A DNA stretch of 37,605 nucleotides from Geobacter sp. GTDB lineage: Bacteria; Desulfobacterota; Desulfuromonadia; Geobacterales; Pseudopelobacteraceae. Positions within the stretch are counted from its first letter, which is position 1. Each line of letters begins with the position of its first letter. The notes beneath the pieces are model-generated. The model had not been told where the DNA came from. It saw nothing but the letters and a program-made list of their open reading frames with translations, and did no database searches. A program made the position numbers and the translations under genes. The stretch is taken from the NCBI GenBank assembly GCA_025360785.1, contig JANYBN010000222.1:1-37605 (forward strand). Reading direction: 5' to 3'. This document shows positions 34,452-37,605 of the stretch, in pieces.

Positions 34452-35033
34452 TCATGTGTTACACGGTACTTTATCGGTATTGCTGCTTACACATAATGAC
34501 TGAAATAGTTCCGGAGACAGCGGCTGATTCCGGATCCGCTTCACGAATACCTGTCCGGTGGCCGGCGAAAAATATATCTTCCTGGGAAAAGTGTCACCCA
34601 CATCAACGGCAGCGATCCGTATCTTCTGATCCTTCAGGTAACGCAGGGCAAAAACGGCATTCTGCCTGCCGACATCACTCATACCGTCCATAACCCTGCC
34701 GGCGCCGAAAACCTTTGCTGCCAGGTTGGCGCGCTCCGCGCCCAGCTGAATAACATGTTCGATCAGCAGTTTCATGGCATGAGTTCCATAGCGCGCCGAG
34801 CCGTTTCCGGATTTGCCGCTCCCGCCTGAATCTCCCGGCAGCATATAATGATTCATGCCGCCGACGCCGTTGACAGCATCATACAGACAGACCGAAACAC
34901 ATGAACCAAGCACGGTGGTAATGGCAATATTAATATCGGTTGCATGGTACTGGCCAGGAAGTATCTTAACGGCCTTTGTGTCGAACATCCGGTCATAATA
35001 GCTGCTTGTCGAAAAATATCGGCCTCTGTGCAT
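34452..35033 (-). CDS. cheD: Chemoreceptor glutamine deamidase CheD
   Basis: The 193-residue protein has the CheD active site: Cys45 in [12 protein letters not shown], His62 in GGMNHYMLP (17 residues later, as in characterised CheD) and Thr39. The [11 protein letters not shown] and [10 protein letters not shown] segments also fit. It deamidates glutamines in receptors so they can be methylated, and may bind CheC or CheY in other bacteria. The first 15 residues are optional, because a Met at 16 could also start. The cheR stop lies 5 bases upstream. Confidence 0.95.
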   Translation of the reverse strand: MHRGRYFSTSSYYDRMFDTKAVKILPGQYHATDINIAITTVLGSCVSVCLYDAVNGVGGMNHYMLPGDSGGSGKSGNGSARYGTHAMKLLIEHVIQLGAERANLAAKVFGAGRVMDGMSDVGRQNAVFALRYLKDQKIRIAAVDVGDTFPRKIYFSPATGQVFVKRIRNQPLSPELFQSLCVSSNTDKVPCNT

Positions 35034-35038
35034 AGATA

Positions 35039-35911
35039 TTACAGCTTCGGGGCATAGACTGTTTTACCGCACACCTTGAACAGGTCGGCAGCATGATGAA
35101 AACTCTCCGAATGACCGGCAAAGAAGAGGCCGTGGGGCTGCATGCAAGGCTGCATCTTTTTCAGAATTCCGTATTGGGTATCCTTGTCAAAATAGATCAT
35201 CACATTGCGGCAGAAAATGACGTCAAACTTGTCGCGCATCCCCCACTGTTCATCCAGCAGGTTGAAGCGCCTGAAGCTGATCAACTGCTGAAGTTCGGGC
35301 CTTACTTTGGCGAGGCCGGCATTACGCCCATCCCCCTTCAAAAAAAAACGTTTCAATTGATCCGGAGACAGTTTTTTAAGCTGATCGAGCGGGTACACCC
35401 CCTGCCTGGCCTTTTCCAGCACATTGGTGTCGATATCCGTGGCGAGGATCCTGACCGGAGCGTTGAAGGAATTGAAGTGTTCAACTACCGTCATGGCTAT
35501 GGAGTAGGGTTCCTCACCGCTGGATGAGGCGCAGGTCCAGATCGAGATCGGTTTTGTGGCCGCAAGGGTACCGAGATGTCTGGAAAGAATCGGGAAGTGG
35601 TGAGCCTCCCGGAAAAAGGAGGTCATATTGGTGGTGAGGGCGTTGATGAACTCCTCGCGTTCCTGCAGATCGCCACCTTCCAGAAGCCTGATGTATGCGC
35701 TGAATGAATCTATCTGCCTGACTCTGAGACGCCGGGCCAGACGACTGTAAACCAGATCCTTCTTTGACGGGGCCAGGGAGATCCCGGCAACCCGGTAAAT
35801 AAGGCTTCTGATACGGTGGAAGTCGTCGCTGGTGAAAGGGAACAGATACAGTTCCCTTTCACCAGCTGTTCTTCCGGATGCCGGATTTATTGCATCGATA
35901 TTTGCCGACAT
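35039..35911 (-). CDS. cheR: Chemotaxis methyltransferase CheR
   Basis: The ATG at 35911 follows CGGAG by about 7 bases and gives 290 residues. The N-terminal helical domain (about 28-100, with [13 protein letters not shown]) is followed by the S-adenosylmethionine-binding domain: [40 protein letters not shown] and [12 protein letters not shown]. It methylates receptor glutamates. The neighbouring receptor ends in a CheR-tethering-like tail, so the pair probably work together. Confidence 0.96.
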   Translation of the reverse strand: MSANIDAINPASGRTAGERELYLFPFTSDDFHRIRSLIYRVAGISLAPSKKDLVYSRLARRLRVRQIDSFSAYIRLLEGGDLQEREEFINALTTNMTSFFREAHHFPILSRHLGTLAATKPISIWTCASSSGEEPYSIAMTVVEHFNSFNAPVRILATDIDTNVLEKARQGVYPLDQLKKLSPDQLKRFFLKGDGRNAGLAKVRPELQQLISFRRFNLLDEQWGMRDKFDVIFCRNVMIYFDKDTQYGILKKMQPCMQPHGLFFAGHSESFHHAADLFKVCGKTVYAPKL

Positions 35912-35932
35912 TTTTTCGCTCCGGATTGGCAA

Positions 35933-35950
35933 CTACGGGCACGCCCTACG
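35933..35950. repeat. Short imperfect palindrome related to the che repeat
   Basis: CTACGGGCACGCCCTACG between mcp and cheR is nearly self-complementary and shares the CGTAGG and GGGCACG words of the larger element at 34364-34446. It may be a remnant of the same repeat family. Confidence 0.35.
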
Positions 35951-35959
35951 TTCAAATCA

Positions 35960-37605
35960 TTAGAATTCTTTCCAGTCGTCATCGGAATCGGCTGCTTTGG
36001 GTGCGGACAGCTTAAGTGAGTCAGACTGTTTCCGGCTTTTCGGCGCGCCAAGTCGGCTCACCTTCTTTGAGCTTATTTCCGGCTGCAGGGATTGTATCCT
36101 GCGGGCCTTTTTTTCCGTAGCAACCTTCTGGGGTTGAGCGTCCTCATCCAGCTTGAAGCGGGTCACCACCTGCACCAGCTGCAGCGCCTGCTCCTCCAGC
36201 GACTCGGCGGCAGCGGCGGCCTGCTCGACCAGAGCGGCATTCTGCTGGGTAACGTCGTCCATCTGGGTGATGGCGGTGTTGACCTGTTCGATGCCACTCG
36301 ACTGTTCCAGTGAGGCGGCGGAAATCTCGGCCATGATATCGGTCACACGCTTGATGCTGGTGACTATCTCCTGGGTCGTATGCCCGGCCTCTTCCACCAG
36401 CCTGCTGCCATCCTGCACCTTGCTGACCGAATCCTCGATCAGCGTCTTGATCTCCTTGGCGGCAGCTGCGCTCCGCTGGGCCAAGCTGCGTACTTCGGCA
36501 GCCACGACGGCAAAACCGCGCCCCTGCTCGCCGGCCCGTGCCGCCTCAACTGCCGCGTTCAGGGCCAGGATGTTGGTCTGAAAGGCGATGCCGTCGATGA
36601 CGCCGATGATATCCGAGATCTTGCGAGAACTGTCGGTGATCGATTCCATAGTGCGCACGACCTTATTGATGACGTCGCCACCTTTTACCGCCACACCGCT
36701 GGCGCTGATCGCAAGCTGGTTGGCCTGCTGGGCGTTGTCGGCGTTCTGTTTGACTGTCGAGGTCAGCTCTTCCATGCTGGAGGCGGTCTCCTCAAGAGCG
36801 GACGCCTGTTCCTCGGTCCGCTGGGAAAGATCGGCATTACCGGCAGCGATCTGTTCAGTGGCGGTAGCGATGGAATCGGCGCCGGTACGCACTTCGCCGA
36901 CAATCTTTGCCAACCCCTCATTCATCTCTTTGAGTGACTCCAGCAGGTGACCGGTCTCATCTTCGCTGTCGATTTCGATCTTCACGGTCAGGTTCCCGGC
37001 GGCAATCTGCTCCGACACTCCGATGGCTTTGTCAAGGGCCTGTTTGATGCGGCGGGCAACCACCCAGGCAAAGGCAAAGACCACCAGCGCCAGCAACAGA
37101 GTAGCGCCAAGAATCTGCCAGCGCATCTTTGCCACCTCAGACTTGACATCATCGACATAGATGCCGCTGCCCAGCACCCACCCCCATGGCTCGAACTTCT
37201 TGACATAGGAAAGCTTGGTGTAGAGCTCGCTGGTCACACCGCCCCCCTCTTTCGGTTTCGGCCAGTCATAATTTACAAAACCATGGCCGGCCCGTTCGAC
37301 CACATCGTTGAAGGCAACGAACAGGTTCTTGTTATCCAGCTTGTTAATGGCGCCGTCACGCCCGTCAAGCGATCTGGTCGCCTTGTTGAACTTGGCATCA
37401 TCCAGGATCTTGCCATTAAGGGCCGGAACGGTCGGGTGGATGATCATCTTGGGAACCGGCTTGCCCAGGTCGTTAACCCAGAGATACTCCTTCTTTTCAT
37501 AGCGCAGCTTTGCGATGTGCTCGATGGCCTCTTTCTGGGACTGTTCCAGGGTCAACCTGCCCGCCTTGACCTCGGCGTCCTGCAGTTCGAGGATACCCAT
37601 GGCCG
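35960..37605 (-). CDS. Methyl-accepting chemotaxis protein, N-terminus beyond the window
   Basis: The reading frame is open to the right edge, so the first membrane segment is missing. At least 546 residues are seen: an sCache_2 periplasmic domain ([30 protein letters not shown]), a membrane segment, HAMP and a standard signalling domain with the canonical tip [22 protein letters not shown] (in parts) flanked by methylation helices ([17 protein letters not shown]). The C-terminus ends DDDWKEF, like the NWETF pentapeptide that tethers CheR and CheB in enterobacterial receptors. cheR, cheD and cheB follow downstream on the same strand. Confidence 0.94.
   Translation of the reverse strand, partial: AMGILELQDAEVKAGRLTLEQSQKEAIEHIAKLRYEKKEYLWVNDLGKPVPKMIIHPTVPALNGKILDDAKFNKATRSLDGRDGAINKLDNKNLFVAFNDVVERAGHGFVNYDWPKPKEGGGVTSELYTKLSYVKKFEPWGWVLGSGIYVDDVKSEVAKMRWQILGATLLLALVVFAFAWVVARRIKQALDKAIGVSEQIAAGNLTVKIEIDSEDETGHLLESLKEMNEGLAKIVGEVRTGADSIATATEQIAAGNADLSQRTEEQASALEETASSMEELTSTVKQNADNAQQANQLAISASGVAVKGGDVINKVVRTMESITDSSRKISDIIGVIDGIAFQTNILALNAAVEAARAGEQGRGFAVVAAEVRSLAQRSAAAAKEIKTLIEDSVSKVQDGSRLVEEAGHTTQEIVTSIKRVTDIMAEISAASLEQSSGIEQVNTAITQMDDVTQQNAALVEQAAAAAESLEEQALQLVQVVTRFKLDEDAQPQKVATEKKARRIQSLQPEISSKKVSRLGAPKSRKQSDSLKLSAPKAADSDDDWKEF

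Overview
The window looks like chromosomal DNA of a Geobacter-type deltaproteobacterium (Geobacterales). The reasons are the density of sensory and signalling genes, tandem GEMM riboswitches of the kind known from Geobacter, a periplasmic c-type-haem diguanylate cyclase, sCache-domain chemoreceptors and hybrid kinases, a PocR-domain kinase, and housekeeping genes with GC-rich Gram-negative coding. This lineage call is an inference; no rRNA or tRNA gene was seen.

Layout. 1-500: no convincing protein gene. On the minus strand lie two GEMM-I riboswitch aptamers in series, the first with an overlapping intrinsic terminator; they point at a gene beyond the left edge. 499-3742: two secreted or anchored polysaccharide deacetylases flank a radical SAM protein. 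3990-6190: groES-groEL with promoter, CIRCE operator and a strong terminator. 6250-10890: cupin-hemH; an unknown membrane-anchored protein; then periplasmic cyclophilin, LUD protein and ComF-type phosphoribosyltransferase in a tight run. 11038-12460: an Rrf2 regulator and a PAS-GGDEF cyclase. 12529-14563 (minus): hypE, ybaK and a GNAT acetyltransferase. 14866-16116: haem-binding GGDEF protein. 16225-18442: a PocR-PAS hybrid histidine kinase interrupted by a one-base frameshift at an A7 tract. 18552-21668: a FabMG-like protein, bamD, a small lipoprotein and plsY. 21715-25841 (minus): a hybrid kinase and a chemoreceptor that overlap by 4 bp and share the same sCache input domain. 26103-27683: a hotdog thioesterase, a DTW-domain protein and a GreA/GreB-like factor. 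27811-28031: an FNR-like site and a 46-codon membrane ORF. 28066-37605 (minus): a chemosensory cluster read right to left as mcp, cheR, cheD, cheB, two histidine kinases, a lone receiver, a receiverless CheB-type methylesterase and a cheY-like receiver.

How the genes work together. The right-hand 9.5 kb has adaptation enzymes (CheR, CheD, CheB) next to a receptor that ends in a CheR-tethering-like pentapeptide. CheA and CheW are not in the window; instead there are two membrane kinases with the same variant H-box, and a second CheB function split into separate receiver and esterase genes. Cyclic dinucleotides are the other theme: two canonical-looking GGDEF cyclases with inhibitory sites, and riboswitches whose key ligand position reads A, as expected for 3',3'-cGAMP sensing. 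Starts were chosen from ribosome binding sites; several differ from the longest possible reading frame, as noted per entry.
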